DNA from: a virus
Strand: one strand, 5' to 3'
Virus record (IMG/VR): IMGVR_UViG_3300023216_001562
Location: 1 to 29,044 of that record
Length of the DNA stretch: 29,044 nt
This document shows positions 1 to 8,519 of this stretch, one piece after another (within the stretch, counting starts at the first letter, position 1; each line of letters begins with the position of its first letter). The notes under the pieces are model-generated. The model made no database searches, was not told where the DNA came from, and saw nothing but the letters and a program-made list of their open reading frames with translations. The position numbers were made by a program, and so were the translations under genes.

Positions 1-2
1 TT

Positions 3-1733
3 GATATTAGCGAAGACGGCTCCGTTAATTTAACGATCAATTATGTGGCAGCGATTGAGGGAAGGATGATGTCTCCCCGCGCAGATCTTTTATATGTAGA
101 AAACCTCGACGATCTCAACGAACTTCTGAGAGCCAGAAGACGACGCGATGCAGCCCGTGATTTAAAGAATGATGTAAGAACAGAAGAATCTAGTAATTTC
201 GTCGAACGCGCTCTTGGTTTCAAGTCCAATAAGCAAGTAGCCGAAGAAATATTCAAAGAGGCTGAAGCCAAAGTTGCCGCGCTCAAAAGAGCCCCGCGTT
301 TAGAAAGTTATAGTCGTCTTTTACGCTCGATTGAGAATCCTCAAAATCGTCGCATTTTATATTTCAGCCTCACCAAAAAACAGAAGGAGGATTATTTGAA
401 GATAAATATTGAGAAATTTGAGGATATAAAAGATCAAACCCGAAAGCTGACCAAGCTTCAAGCACATCGCCGAACGCGTCTAAAAAAAATCCTGGAACAG
501 GGTGGCTTTGATTTATCTGCGGCAAACGAAAACGAATCACACAACACTTTATCTCGCTTGAATCGTCTTATTATATCGGCTGGTGAAAACCAAAAAAAGA
601 TAAAAGAACTCATCGCCGAAGCCATCAAAGAAGCCAAGAAAAATGAAAAAAGCTTAAAGCCTCGCAACCGCCTTAACTTTTTCTTTTTGGGAGATCTTAT
701 TAACTCTGCAATTGATATTATACAGACCGAAGACAGCGGCGAAAAGTTTGATGCTCATAATCAGTTTCGTTTTATGTTGGGCACCATAGATATGGTTAAT
801 CCCACAGATCCAACCGGAGCCTTGGAAGCAGTTCCATTGAGCGATATTCCGATCTCTCTTAATACTTTTAATATTTGGTTTCAAAAAAATATAATTTCAA
901 AAGAACTTAATAAAATGCCATTTCAAACATTTATACGACGAATATGTTCTGAGCTGGTTGTGGGAGCCCTAAACCCCTCAAGCTATGGTTCCCTCGGCAA
1001 AGCCACCCACACGCAAATGAGTATGGGTAATTTTTCCTTGGGCAAAAAAGTGGGAAAAGTTCTAGTAGGGAGAAAACGAATCAAAGACGCCAGTCTCGCC
1101 ATTCGAAATTCCACACAGTCAAAGGGTTCAAAAGATCTTCAACAATATATGTTTTTATATATTGGGGGGGCTGTTGGAAATTCTCTGAAAGGTGATGCGA
1201 CGAAAGATAAAACACAAGGTATTTTCCATTTATATAGTGGGAGCGATAAAGGAATTATGAAAAAGCTTTCGTTTACACGAACGGATCTTCCATTTGCGCG
1301 TGAATCCCGAATAGCTAATGCAAAAGACTCTTCCATGGGAAATTTTTTGTTTAGTGATGTTTATAAATGTTCTATTACTATGATCGGTAATCCAGTATTT
1401 AAGCCGGGTATGCTAATCTTTGTTGACCCCGCATCCATGGGTCTTGGCAACGCGGCTAAAACAAACTCGAAGTCTTTTAGAATTGGTATTGGTGGTTATT
1501 ATTTAGTCACGAAGGTTGAGAGTGCGATTGAGGATGGGAGATTCGAAACAACTTTGACTGCGGAATCCACAGCCCCCATTCCTTCGTTGGAAAAAATCAA
1601 AAGAACACAAAGAGTCCCCGGCAATTCAACATCACCTCCAATTATCTTCAATGGAGTTGCGGAGGAGGAATATATGGAACCCGATCCCGCCGCAGGTCGA
1701 GTCCCCACTTCCGGTGCTTCAAGGTTTCGGTAA
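3..1733 (+). CDS. Baseplate/tail-hub-like structural protein (5'-partial)
   Basis: The reading frame is open back to the first bases of the window, reading DISEDGSVNLTINY before any plausible start, so the true N-terminus lies upstream; the GTG at 45 is probably internal. The segment coded around 1360-1580 has the pattern of the last beta domain of gpD/T4 gp27-type tail hubs: GNPVFKPGMLIFVDP, then GGYYLVTKVESAIEDGRFET, then an alternating-strand end. The middle is helical and charged (many Lys/Arg/Glu), and the C-terminus is a Pro/Gly-rich tail. It is followed after 20 bases by another large structural-type gene, which fits a tail/baseplate operon. The hub assignment rests on pattern recognition only; a baseplate wedge or other tail protein is possible. 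Confidence 0.55.
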   Translation, partial: DISEDGSVNLTINYVAAIEGRMMSPRADLLYVENLDDLNELLRARRRRDAARDLKNDVRTEESSNFVERALGFKSNKQVAEEIFKEAEAKVAALKRAPRLESYSRLLRSIENPQNRRILYFSLTKKQKEDYLKINIEKFEDIKDQTRKLTKLQAHRRTRLKKILEQGGFDLSAANENESHNTLSRLNRLIISAGENQKKIKELIAEAIKEAKKNEKSLKPRNRLNFFFLGDLINSAIDIIQTEDSGEKFDAHNQFRFMLGTIDMVNPTDPTGALEAVPLSDIPISLNTFNIWFQKNIISKELNKMPFQTFIRRICSELVVGALNPSSYGSLGKATHTQMSMGNFSLGKKVGKVLVGRKRIKDASLAIRNSTQSKGSKDLQQYMFLYIGGAVGNSLKGDATKDKTQGIFHLYSGSDKGIMKKLSFTRTDLPFARESRIANAKDSSMGNFLFSDVYKCSITMIGNPVFKPGMLIFVDPASMGLGNAAKTNSKSFRIGIGGYYLVTKVESAIEDGRFETTLTAESTAPIPSLEKIKRTQRVPGNSTSPPIIFNGVAEEEYMEPDPAAGRVPTSGASRFR

Positions 1734-1753
1734 AGAGGAGTAAGGCAATAACG

Positions 1754-4700
1754 ATGGCTAAAAAGAAGAACAAAGAAATACCTCTAGTGGATGCTTATTT
1801 GACTTCCGAGGTTTTATCTAACCTAAAACCAAAACCCGGCGAAGAAATTAAACCCGTAGCCACAAATTCAATGCCTTCTGAAGAACTCTTTATTGAGCGC
1901 AAAGAATATAAAGAACTCGCGTATCCCTATAGCAACGATGAAGTGCCTACGCCCATTGATATTTGGTATAACCGTGGGCTTTATGGAAAAATAGATACAG
2001 ATTATAATCCAGTCTTTGTAGACGAAAAATATCTAAAGAGACTCCCGAGCGAAACCGGAGACACCTTTGCATTAAATTTTGTTGTGGATGCCTTTACGGA
2101 TCTACAAAATTACATGCGTATCGCCGCAAACGAAGGAAAAATATTTACTGAAGATACAAAGTTCCTAGCCATGGAACCCAAAAGAGGATGGACTTCAGTT
2201 CAAAATCGCTATTATGAACACATAACAGTTATGTATGAAGGCTTCGCCGCAACCTTTCTAGACCAAGGAAAAAATAAAAGGGAGCTTACCGATTTTAAGG
2301 ATTTTATGAAACTGTTTCAGACCTACCTTAAGACCGTGCAGCCCGATTTTCCATTCACCAGAACAGGATATATCACTTCTAAATATTGCCCCATTACAAC
2401 TACCGGAATTGTTATTGAATTGGAGCTAGCAAGTCATGGCGACGATCAAGTAAAATATGATGATTATATTGGGGATGTAAATTTCGTTTTCTTTACCCGC
2501 ACTGCTCGTCTATTTGGTTTTTGGGTAGATAAAAATGCACCCTGGCGATTAATCGCGGATTTGAAATCAGAGGTGATGCAAAAATATATGAGTCGTTATC
2601 CAGAAGCACCAGTTGAACCACCATTGAGCGGCTCACAACCACAGCTACCACTTCCTTGTGCTCCCGAGTGGTTTGGTGATTTGAAAAATCAAAAGGTGGA
2701 ATTCAAAAAGCCCGGTAGAGAAGATGGGATTGGATACATCGCGGAGTTATTAGATTGTAACGATCCACTTCGCTCTAGGTTTAAGATTCAAGAAGTTGTA
2801 GATGAGATTGAAATTGAATTGATACAATCGACGGATGTCATTGTACCCAAGATCCAATATGCTGATGGGCACAATTCCTCGGTCGATTCTAAGAGAACAG
2901 CAGCTCAAATTATAAATATTGCTGCGCCTCATATGTCAGGTGTTGGCACAGCGGGTCGGGGACAGCCAGAGGCTTCCGCATATGGTCGCTCTTATCTTAG
3001 TCGATATAGGTGGCTTACTGCCCCCCTTCCTGAAGTGCGTAATGGTCAAACATTGCGGGAAACGGTTGAGAAATATTATGTAGAAAGTTCTACTTATTTT
3101 ACCCGTCAATCCGGCTTGGGCGCGTTTAAGCCACAGCCTATTTTATTGGATGCGAGCGATAGCAAAATTAATTATCTCAACGAGAATATTACAAAATATA
3201 ACTGGAAAGTTTTAGAGGATTCTGATTTTCCGAATCAACAAACTCAATTTTTTCTTACCCCCGACACCAGCGGTGGTCCACTTAGTTCAACAGATGGAAT
3301 TACTACGCCTACACCTCAAATTTATTTTATTCCAGTTCGGGAAGGCTCTCATACAATTCAATTGACGCTTACCGACAACAATGGTGATTTACGAGATGAA
3401 GAAGCCATTGTCACCCTTAACCTCTGTACGCTAGATTGGCAAAAAACTGCCGACGATTTTATATTGACTCCTGGCATTGATGCAGCGGAAGCTTTTGGTC
3501 CCGATTGGATCTATAGTAAACTAAAAGATGAGATTGCTCAAGTGTGGGCTGAGTGGAATCAAAAATCCAACGAAGAGTGGTTTAAATGGCTATCTTCTGT
3601 GCGAAACGAAAAACTCGAAAATATTATGGGCGGCACCCCCGCCGAAAGACAATGGCTTCCTTACTCGCTCGCCGCAAGCACGGCTCCCACAGGTCCAATC
3701 TTTCCCTTTCCATATAAGCGGCAAAGCGCGGCGGCTATCGAAAGTTTCAGAGCCGGAAACTGGTCGTCCCCAGAAATAGAACCCAGCATCGGTGGCCCAA
3801 ACGACCCTTTGTGCCAAGGCGCTTTACTCGGCGACGATCAACTCCCACAGACTGGAGAATTAGAATTTTTACGAACTCGTTTAGGGTGGGATATTGTAGG
3901 GAAGTATAAATTATTGACGGCATGGATACAATATCTCATGTTTGAACCTAGTGGGGCTTTCGTAGAGACAGTCCCACGACTCCTGTATCCAGTCTTGGCC
4001 ACCCATAATACTTGGAAGCGATTGTTAATCCGCGCTGAAATCGGGCCGGATATATACTTAACTTCCACCGGCTTCAACGCCGTCGGCCTTGGGACAGCAA
4101 ACTGTCTCCATCAATTTGTTTATAACCAGTGGCAAGCAAGAAATTTATCAGCACCAGCCGCGTTTGGTCAGTCGGCAAATCATCGATACGATTTTCATCC
4201 ACCACCACTTTATGGGAATTGTGCAACAAAAATTGAGCGATACAATTTGCTGTCACCTACAGGTGCCTCGGGAGGATTCCCCATAAAAGACTATATTTTC
4301 CGTGGCCCCAGCGCCAGCGGTGCTGCCCGTCAAGGATATCAGTCCTATAAGGTTCCTACAGCAGTAAACTTAACGAGCCTACTTCCCCGTGAAAAAGGCT
4401 TGAACGATAATCAAATGGGAAATATGTTTGGCGGCGCATTGGCAGATTTATTTGAAATTATCCTTGTGGTAAGTCGTCAACTCTTAGGTGGTGCGCCTGT
4501 GCGGGAACTCACCGGAAACGTAAACCCACCAAATTTTCCCGGTGTGCCCCCCATCAGCCCAGAGCCCCTCCTAGAACATTTCACTTTTACCGAGTGGTTT
4601 ACGGGATTCGCCCGCGAGCCCTTTAGCGGAATGGGTGTTGTCCCTTTTGCACCATTTTGGCAAAGACTCCCATCCGGCCCCGGCATCGGGAGTGTCGATG

Positions 4701-5941
4701 AGAATTATCGTAGTGATTTTGTTATAAAGAAAATAGATTTTACAGGAGCCCTGACTCGAATTTTAAACGGTCGTCAGTGGAACGAATCACACATCCCAGG
4801 CACACTCGCCACGCCTTATGAACTTTGGCGTACTAGGGTCTATCACATTCCGGCATCGTATGCTCGTCCTTTGTTTGTGGATGATCCACGATTTCGAGAT
4901 GCCATTATCCCTAGCCAGATAATGCCTGGTGCCCCATCTCCTACGGTCGTCACTTCAGAATTAGATGAGGTTGTTCGCTATTTGACATCGCTAGATCCTA
5001 GTGACAACAAACCAGGAGTGCCCACTTATGATAACATGTTAACTTTTGTAATAGCGGTTGCTTCAGGAGAGAATTGCGGCAAGATTCTTCTCCCCGATGC
5101 TATTCCAAGCGCAGATCCTCCACCCATAACAATTAGCTTAGACACATTCGAAACACTTCCTTTTGATTATGGTGGGAGTTTCCCAGACGAGCCCCCCCGC
5201 GAAAAAGATTGGGTATTATCTTTTGGAGATGTCGAGGAATATTCTAATAAGCGAGAACAATATACTCAAGCCATAATCGACCACCCACGTCTGCTAAGGG
5301 AATGGGAGTTACGAAAACTCGCATATGATAATTGGGTTATTGCTTACGCTGATTGGCTCACCCTTCCGCGCTTAAGTTTTGATAATTTGTATTTGCATAA
5401 TCCACCCGTTCTTCGATCTCCTGGTGAATATGTCCGATCTTTTGAAACCGACATTGATTTGTTACAAACTTATACATTGAATTTTTATAACTCTTATGTG
5501 GCGAAGCACCCCTTCATTGTCACTAGCCAATTTAATAAATGTGGAGACGGAACATTACAGAAGATAGAGACTCGCGAATTGTTGAGTGGCGTAGAACTTA
5601 TGCGAACATATGACGATTTGTTTTGGCTTAAGTTTTATTTTGCTATACGCATTTCTGAATCAGATCGAATCTTATCCTTTAGTGAAGAGGATGCGATGAT
5701 AAAACAGATAGAAAATCTCTATTCCAATTCATTGGCATCAAGTGATTCCAATAAATTTACGAAAGCACTACAGAGGATTGCATTTGAGACTAACGGGGTC
5801 TTCGAGGACAAATCAGGATTGACGGTTCAAAACAAAGATGATAAAATAATAAATAAATTCAAAAATATAACTGAACAAAAAACCTTGACCTTGCGTGATG
5901 TCTATGATATTGTTCTACCTGATGGATCTTTCCAACCATAA
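1754..5941 (+). CDS. Large virion structural protein (1395 aa) with PKD-like domain
   Basis: I do not recognise the family as a whole. Residues about 460-557 look like a PKD/Ig-type beta domain (LLDASDSKINYL, then Y-x-W, then REGSHTIQLTLTDNNGD), a fold common in secreted and virion surface proteins. The rest is rich in Pro, Trp and Tyr with no transmembrane segment or signal peptide. The C-terminal 100 residues turn helical and charged. A purine-rich GAGGAG at 1735-1740 and TAAGG at 1741-1745 precede the ATG. Size, composition and position directly after a hub-like gene point to a baseplate or tail-fibre-attachment protein; that role is inferred. Its last 20 bases overlap the next gene, where a promoter for the replication block is embedded. 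Confidence 0.6.
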   Translation: MAKKKNKEIPLVDAYLTSEVLSNLKPKPGEEIKPVATNSMPSEELFIERKEYKELAYPYSNDEVPTPIDIWYNRGLYGKIDTDYNPVFVDEKYLKRLPSETGDTFALNFVVDAFTDLQNYMRIAANEGKIFTEDTKFLAMEPKRGWTSVQNRYYEHITVMYEGFAATFLDQGKNKRELTDFKDFMKLFQTYLKTVQPDFPFTRTGYITSKYCPITTTGIVIELELASHGDDQVKYDDYIGDVNFVFFTRTARLFGFWVDKNAPWRLIADLKSEVMQKYMSRYPEAPVEPPLSGSQPQLPLPCAPEWFGDLKNQKVEFKKPGREDGIGYIAELLDCNDPLRSRFKIQEVVDEIEIELIQSTDVIVPKIQYADGHNSSVDSKRTAAQIINIAAPHMSGVGTAGRGQPEASAYGRSYLSRYRWLTAPLPEVRNGQTLRETVEKYYVESSTYFTRQSGLGAFKPQPILLDASDSKINYLNENITKYNWKVLEDSDFPNQQTQFFLTPDTSGGPLSSTDGITTPTPQIYFIPVREGSHTIQLTLTDNNGDLRDEEAIVTLNLCTLDWQKTADDFILTPGIDAAEAFGPDWIYSKLKDEIAQVWAEWNQKSNEEWFKWLSSVRNEKLENIMGGTPAERQWLPYSLAASTAPTGPIFPFPYKRQSAAAIESFRAGNWSSPEIEPSIGGPNDPLCQGALLGDDQLPQTGELEFLRTRLGWDIVGKYKLLTAWIQYLMFEPSGAFVETVPRLLYPVLATHNTWKRLLIRAEIGPDIYLTSTGFNAVGLGTANCLHQFVYNQWQARNLSAPAAFGQSANHRYDFHPPPLYGNCATKIERYNLLSPTGASGGFPIKDYIFRGPSASGAARQGYQSYKVPTAVNLTSLLPREKGLNDNQMGNMFGGALADLFEIILVVSRQLLGGAPVRELTGNVNPPNFPGVPPISPEPLLEHFTFTEWFTGFAREPFSGMGVVPFAPFWQRLPSGPGIGSVDENYRSDFVIKKIDFTGALTRILNGRQWNESHIPGTLATPYELWRTRVYHIPASYARPLFVDDPRFRDAIIPSQIMPGAPSPTVVTSELDEVVRYLTSLDPSDNKPGVPTYDNMLTFVIAVASGENCGKILLPDAIPSADPPPITISLDTFETLPFDYGGSFPDEPPREKDWVLSFGDVEEYSNKREQYTQAIIDHPRLLREWELRKLAYDNWVIAYADWLTLPRLSFDNLYLHNPPVLRSPGEYVRSFETDIDLLQTYTLNFYNSYVAKHPFIVTSQFNKCGDGTLQKIETRELLSGVELMRTYDDLFWLKFYFAIRISESDRILSFSEEDAMIKQIENLYSNSLASSDSNKFTKALQRIAFETNGVFEDKSGLTVQNKDDKIINKFKNITEQKTLTLRDVYDIVLPDGSFQP
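5885..5913 (+). promoter_or_regulatory. Candidate sigma70-type promoter for the polA-like gene (leaderless layout)
   Basis: TTGACC (5885-5890), a 17-base spacer, then TATTGT (5908-5913), and the ATG at 5922 after 8 bases. Transcription would begin at or within one or two bases of the start codon. There is no Shine-Dalgarno sequence before this ATG. The site lies inside the 3' end of the preceding structural gene, at the boundary between the virion block and the replication block. Confidence 0.45.
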
Positions 5942-7154
5942 ATCAGATACCTCTTTGTTCGAAATCGTAGATCAAAAACAACACTGTAAGAGCATTTATT
6001 GCGATAATCACATTGTAGAAGATCCAGATTACGGGTGCCTCTCCAAGACTTGGGCATATCACTCAACCCTAAAGGGTTATGATATCAAGTATGCGTCCTT
6101 GTATGCCAAGACGAGAACCCTTGACGAGTGTTGCCCCGATGAATTAAAGGGAGAGTGGATGACCATTAAGAAAAAATACTCGGCTTATATTAAGTCTTTC
6201 CAGACTGGCTTTTGTGAACTGGATGAGGAGTGTTTTTATAATTTAGTTCCACACAGTTTTGTAATTGAATATTTTAATCTCAAGAGTCAAATAACAGATC
6301 ATGTCTTGTCTACCATCCCAGAACCAGAAGACTATAGTTTTTTAGTTGAGTTGTCGGAATTATTAACTGATATCCGAGATCATAAATTATTAATTGAGCC
6401 CAAGGAAATTGCTAACAAACTTCACGAAACTAAAACTCGAAGTTTCTTTTCCAAGCTACATGCGGTAAGACCATTTATCGACTATAATATGTTTGGGACT
6501 ATTACTGGTCGCTTGACCACACACAAAAATTCTTTTCCTCTGCTTACAATGAGCAAAGATTACCGGCGAGTGGTTAGGCCAACGAATACTTGGTTTATCG
6601 AATTGGATTTCAATGCGGCGGAGTTGCGTTGCCTTCTCTCCCTTAACGATCAAGAACAACCACAACAGGACATACATGATTGGCATGGATCAATTTTTAA
6701 TAGGTTATCGGATCACAAGTTGAGCCGTGATGATATTAAACGCAAAATCTTTGGATGGCTCTATGGTCCTTTGGGGGCATCACTTGGTATTCCCCAAGTA
6801 GAAAAACACTATGACAAAAGAAAAGTATTAAATAAATATTGGGACGGAAGTGTCGTCACTAATCCGTTTGGTCGAAAGATTATAGCTGATGAGTTTCATG
6901 CTCTCAATGCAATTATACAAAGCACCACTTCCGATACATTTTTGCGTAGAGCAATAGCAGTAAATAAATTATTAGAAAATAAAAAGTCCTTTACAATGGG
7001 GCTCATTCACGATAGTATGGTAATAGACTTTCATCGGGAAGAGAAAGATCTTATCGATGAAATAATTAAAGAATTCGGCGATACGGATTTGGGAAAATTC
7101 AAAGTGAACACCAGCCTTGGAACACACTTTGGAAACTTAAAGAGGTTTAGATGA
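5922..7154 (+). CDS. Family A DNA polymerase, polymerase domain only (PolA-like)
   Basis: Template-directed DNA synthesis enzyme of the Pol I family, 410 aa from ATG 5922. All polymerase motifs line up with Klenow spacing: TGRLTT near residue 195-200; motif A with D229 and E234 (Klenow D705/E710); O-helix R269, K273, F277, Y281 (R754/K758/F762/Y766); motif C H363-D364-S365. Motif C has Ser where Klenow has E883. The first ~180 residues do not show 3'-5' or 5'-3' exonuclease motifs. In-frame GTG 5895 and ATGs 5898 and 5904 are alternative starts, but none has an RBS; 5922 was chosen because a promoter ends 8 bases before it. It overlaps the next gene by ATGA. DnaE is also encoded in this window, so repair, gap filling or recombination synthesis is a more likely role than bulk replication. 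Confidence 0.85.
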   Translation: MDLSNHKSDTSLFEIVDQKQHCKSIYCDNHIVEDPDYGCLSKTWAYHSTLKGYDIKYASLYAKTRTLDECCPDELKGEWMTIKKKYSAYIKSFQTGFCELDEECFYNLVPHSFVIEYFNLKSQITDHVLSTIPEPEDYSFLVELSELLTDIRDHKLLIEPKEIANKLHETKTRSFFSKLHAVRPFIDYNMFGTITGRLTTHKNSFPLLTMSKDYRRVVRPTNTWFIELDFNAAELRCLLSLNDQEQPQQDIHDWHGSIFNRLSDHKLSRDDIKRKIFGWLYGPLGASLGIPQVEKHYDKRKVLNKYWDGSVVTNPFGRKIIADEFHALNAIIQSTTSDTFLRRAIAVNKLLENKKSFTMGLIHDSMVIDFHREEKDLIDEIIKEFGDTDLGKFKVNTSLGTHFGNLKRFR

Positions 7155-7459
7155 CAATTAAAAAATATAACAAACTTGTAAGAGACAAGATCCCACAGAT
7201 TATTAGTGAACAGGGAAAGAGGTGCAAGGTCTATGTAGCGGTCAATGACGACTACCAACAAAGACTTAGGGATAAACTTACAGAAGAAGTTCAAGAATTT
7301 CTTGAGGAACCATGCGTGGAAGAGCTGGCTGACATTCAGGAAGTTCTTTTATCAATTGCTGAAATAAACAAATGGGATCTCGAAGGAGCGCGAGTTACCA
7401 AGAACCTCACACGCGGAGGCTTTTGGAATCGTTATGTTCTCCAAGAGGTTTCAGGATGA
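7151..7459 (+). CDS. MazG-like nucleotide pyrophosphohydrolase
   Basis: A 102-aa all-alpha NTP pyrophosphohydrolase. The N-terminal YNKLVRDKIPQII is the signature of the short MazG/phosphoribosyl-ATP pyrophosphohydrolase-like group. The metal-binding pattern EExxE...ExxD is present as E45-E46-x-x-E49 and E58-x-x-D61. The C-terminal GGFWNRYVL also matches this group. Such enzymes hydrolyse NTPs or dNTPs to monophosphate and pyrophosphate; in phages they are thought to adjust nucleotide or alarmone pools, but the substrate is not predictable here. AGAGG lies about 5 bases before the ATG, which overlaps the polymerase stop codon. Confidence 0.8.
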   Translation: MTIKKYNKLVRDKIPQIISEQGKRCKVYVAVNDDYQQRLRDKLTEEVQEFLEEPCVEELADIQEVLLSIAEINKWDLEGARVTKNLTRGGFWNRYVLQEVSG

Positions 7460-7632
7460 GAAAGAAATATAAATTAGTTTATATAGAAGATGGTGAAGAG
7501 GTTACATTAGTGAGCACAGATCCAGAAGCGATAATGATTGTCCTCAACGAGAAGGTTTCCAAGTATATTGGTCGTTATCGCAATAGCCCCACATTTGAAT
7601 TGGTTTCGTATGGCGAGACTAAAGAGAAATAA
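7456..7632 (+). CDS. Small conserved-type hypothetical protein (58 aa)
   Basis: Starts at the ATG that overlaps the MazG stop (ATGA), with AAGAGG about 7 bases upstream; the longer in-frame reading from 7372 runs through the MazG gene and is not needed. The product begins MRKKYKLVYIEDGEE and looks like a small beta-alpha-beta domain with a charged C-terminus. No cysteine cluster, membrane segment or known motif. Tight coupling on both sides places it in the nucleotide/replication operon. Function unknown. Confidence 0.65.
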   Translation: MRKKYKLVYIEDGEEVTLVSTDPEAIMIVLNEKVSKYIGRYRNSPTFELVSYGETKEK

Positions 7633-8505
7633 ATGGATACAGTAATCGGACTAGGAAAAGCAGGTTGCGCCATTGTAGATAACTTTGCTCAATATTCTCA
7701 ATATAAGGCATATAAAATAGACGTTGGTTTAACGCCTAGTGCGAATACGTTTGGTTTGAAAGAGGCTCAAAACATTGAAGATTATGAAGAGAATTGTCCT
7801 GATGCGTCTAAATTTTTTGAAGGAGTGAGTGGAGATATTCTATTTGTCGTTGGTGGCGGTGGGAAAGTCTCGCTTGCATCACTATCGCTCTTAGAATCTC
7901 TTCGGCACTGTAACATCAATGTGCTATACATAAAGCCAGAAGAAGATTTTTTAGGAGCCCAGGGAAAATTAATTAATAATTTGGTTTTTAATGTCTTGCA
8001 AGAGTATGCTCGGTCTGGTGTTTTTGAGCGACTTTATCTTGTGGACAATGTTTTAGTAGAGAAGGCAATCCCTCCTACGTCGTTGAAGAATCATTATATT
8101 AATCTCAATGAAGCCATTGTGTCTTCGCTGCACATGATTAATGTATTCAATCATATTACCCCCGTGACTGACACATTTTCTTCTTTACCTATTGGAACCC
8201 GCATTTCTACTATTGGATTTGTAGATCCAAAAAAAAATGTAGATAAGATGTTTTTTTCTCTTGACAACGTGAGTGATCGGGTATACTATTATGCTTATAA
8301 CAAGATGAAACTGGAAACAGAAAACAATTTGTTCGGAGAGATAAAAAACTCTCTTAAGAGAAAAATGGAAGCCGACGTTCGGGTTTCATACGGAATCTTT
8401 GAAACTGATTATGATGAAGATTACATTTATTGTGTCGCTCATACTTCAGCCATTCAAGGGCAAACAAAAATTGGGGGGTCGGAAGATTTGCCGACCTCAC
8501 CTTAA
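7633..8505 (+). CDS. Divergent tubulin/FtsZ-superfamily protein
   Basis: 290 aa. The order of elements follows FtsZ: an N-terminal VIGLGKAGCAIVDNF (Rossmann beta1 and glycine-rich T1-like loop, residues 4-17), a glycine loop VVGGGGKVSLASL at 72-84 in the place of the GGGTGTG tubulin signature, then a helix ending in YLVDN (135-139; compare FtsZ 'IPND'), then an H7-like helix near 157-170. The C-terminal half ends in an alternating strand/helix domain. The T7 loop that carries FtsZ's catalytic aspartates is not conserved (VTDTFSSL), and the signature loop has Lys-Val-Ser instead of Thr-Gly-Thr, so GTP hydrolysis may be altered or lost. Phage tubulins such as PhuZ position phage DNA, but whether this one polymerises is unknown. 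It sits directly before the ssDNA-binding protein gene. Confidence 0.55.
   Translation: MDTVIGLGKAGCAIVDNFAQYSQYKAYKIDVGLTPSANTFGLKEAQNIEDYEENCPDASKFFEGVSGDILFVVGGGGKVSLASLSLLESLRHCNINVLYIKPEEDFLGAQGKLINNLVFNVLQEYARSGVFERLYLVDNVLVEKAIPPTSLKNHYINLNEAIVSSLHMINVFNHITPVTDTFSSLPIGTRISTIGFVDPKKNVDKMFFSLDNVSDRVYYYAYNKMKLETENNLFGEIKNSLKRKMEADVRVSYGIFETDYDEDYIYCVAHTSAIQGQTKIGGSEDLPTSP
8477..8496 (+). promoter_or_regulatory. Hairpin just upstream of the ssDNA-binding protein RBS
   Basis: GGTCGG (8477-8482) pairs with CCGACC (8491-8496) across an 8-base loop. It covers the last codons of the tubulin-like gene and ends about 7 bases before a perfect AAGGAG (8504-8509), which is followed by the unstructured A/T-only leader ATAAAATAAA and ATG 8520. 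In T4, gene 32 is repressed by its own product through a structured element followed by an A/U-rich unstructured leader; the arrangement here is similar, but the role is inferred. Confidence 0.4.
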
Positions 8506-8519
8506 GGAGATAAAATAAA

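Noticed and set aside
3528-3779. 83-aa plus-strand open frame in another frame of the 1395-aa structural gene
   Set aside because: No RBS, composition typical of an out-of-frame reading, and the host frame is continuous.
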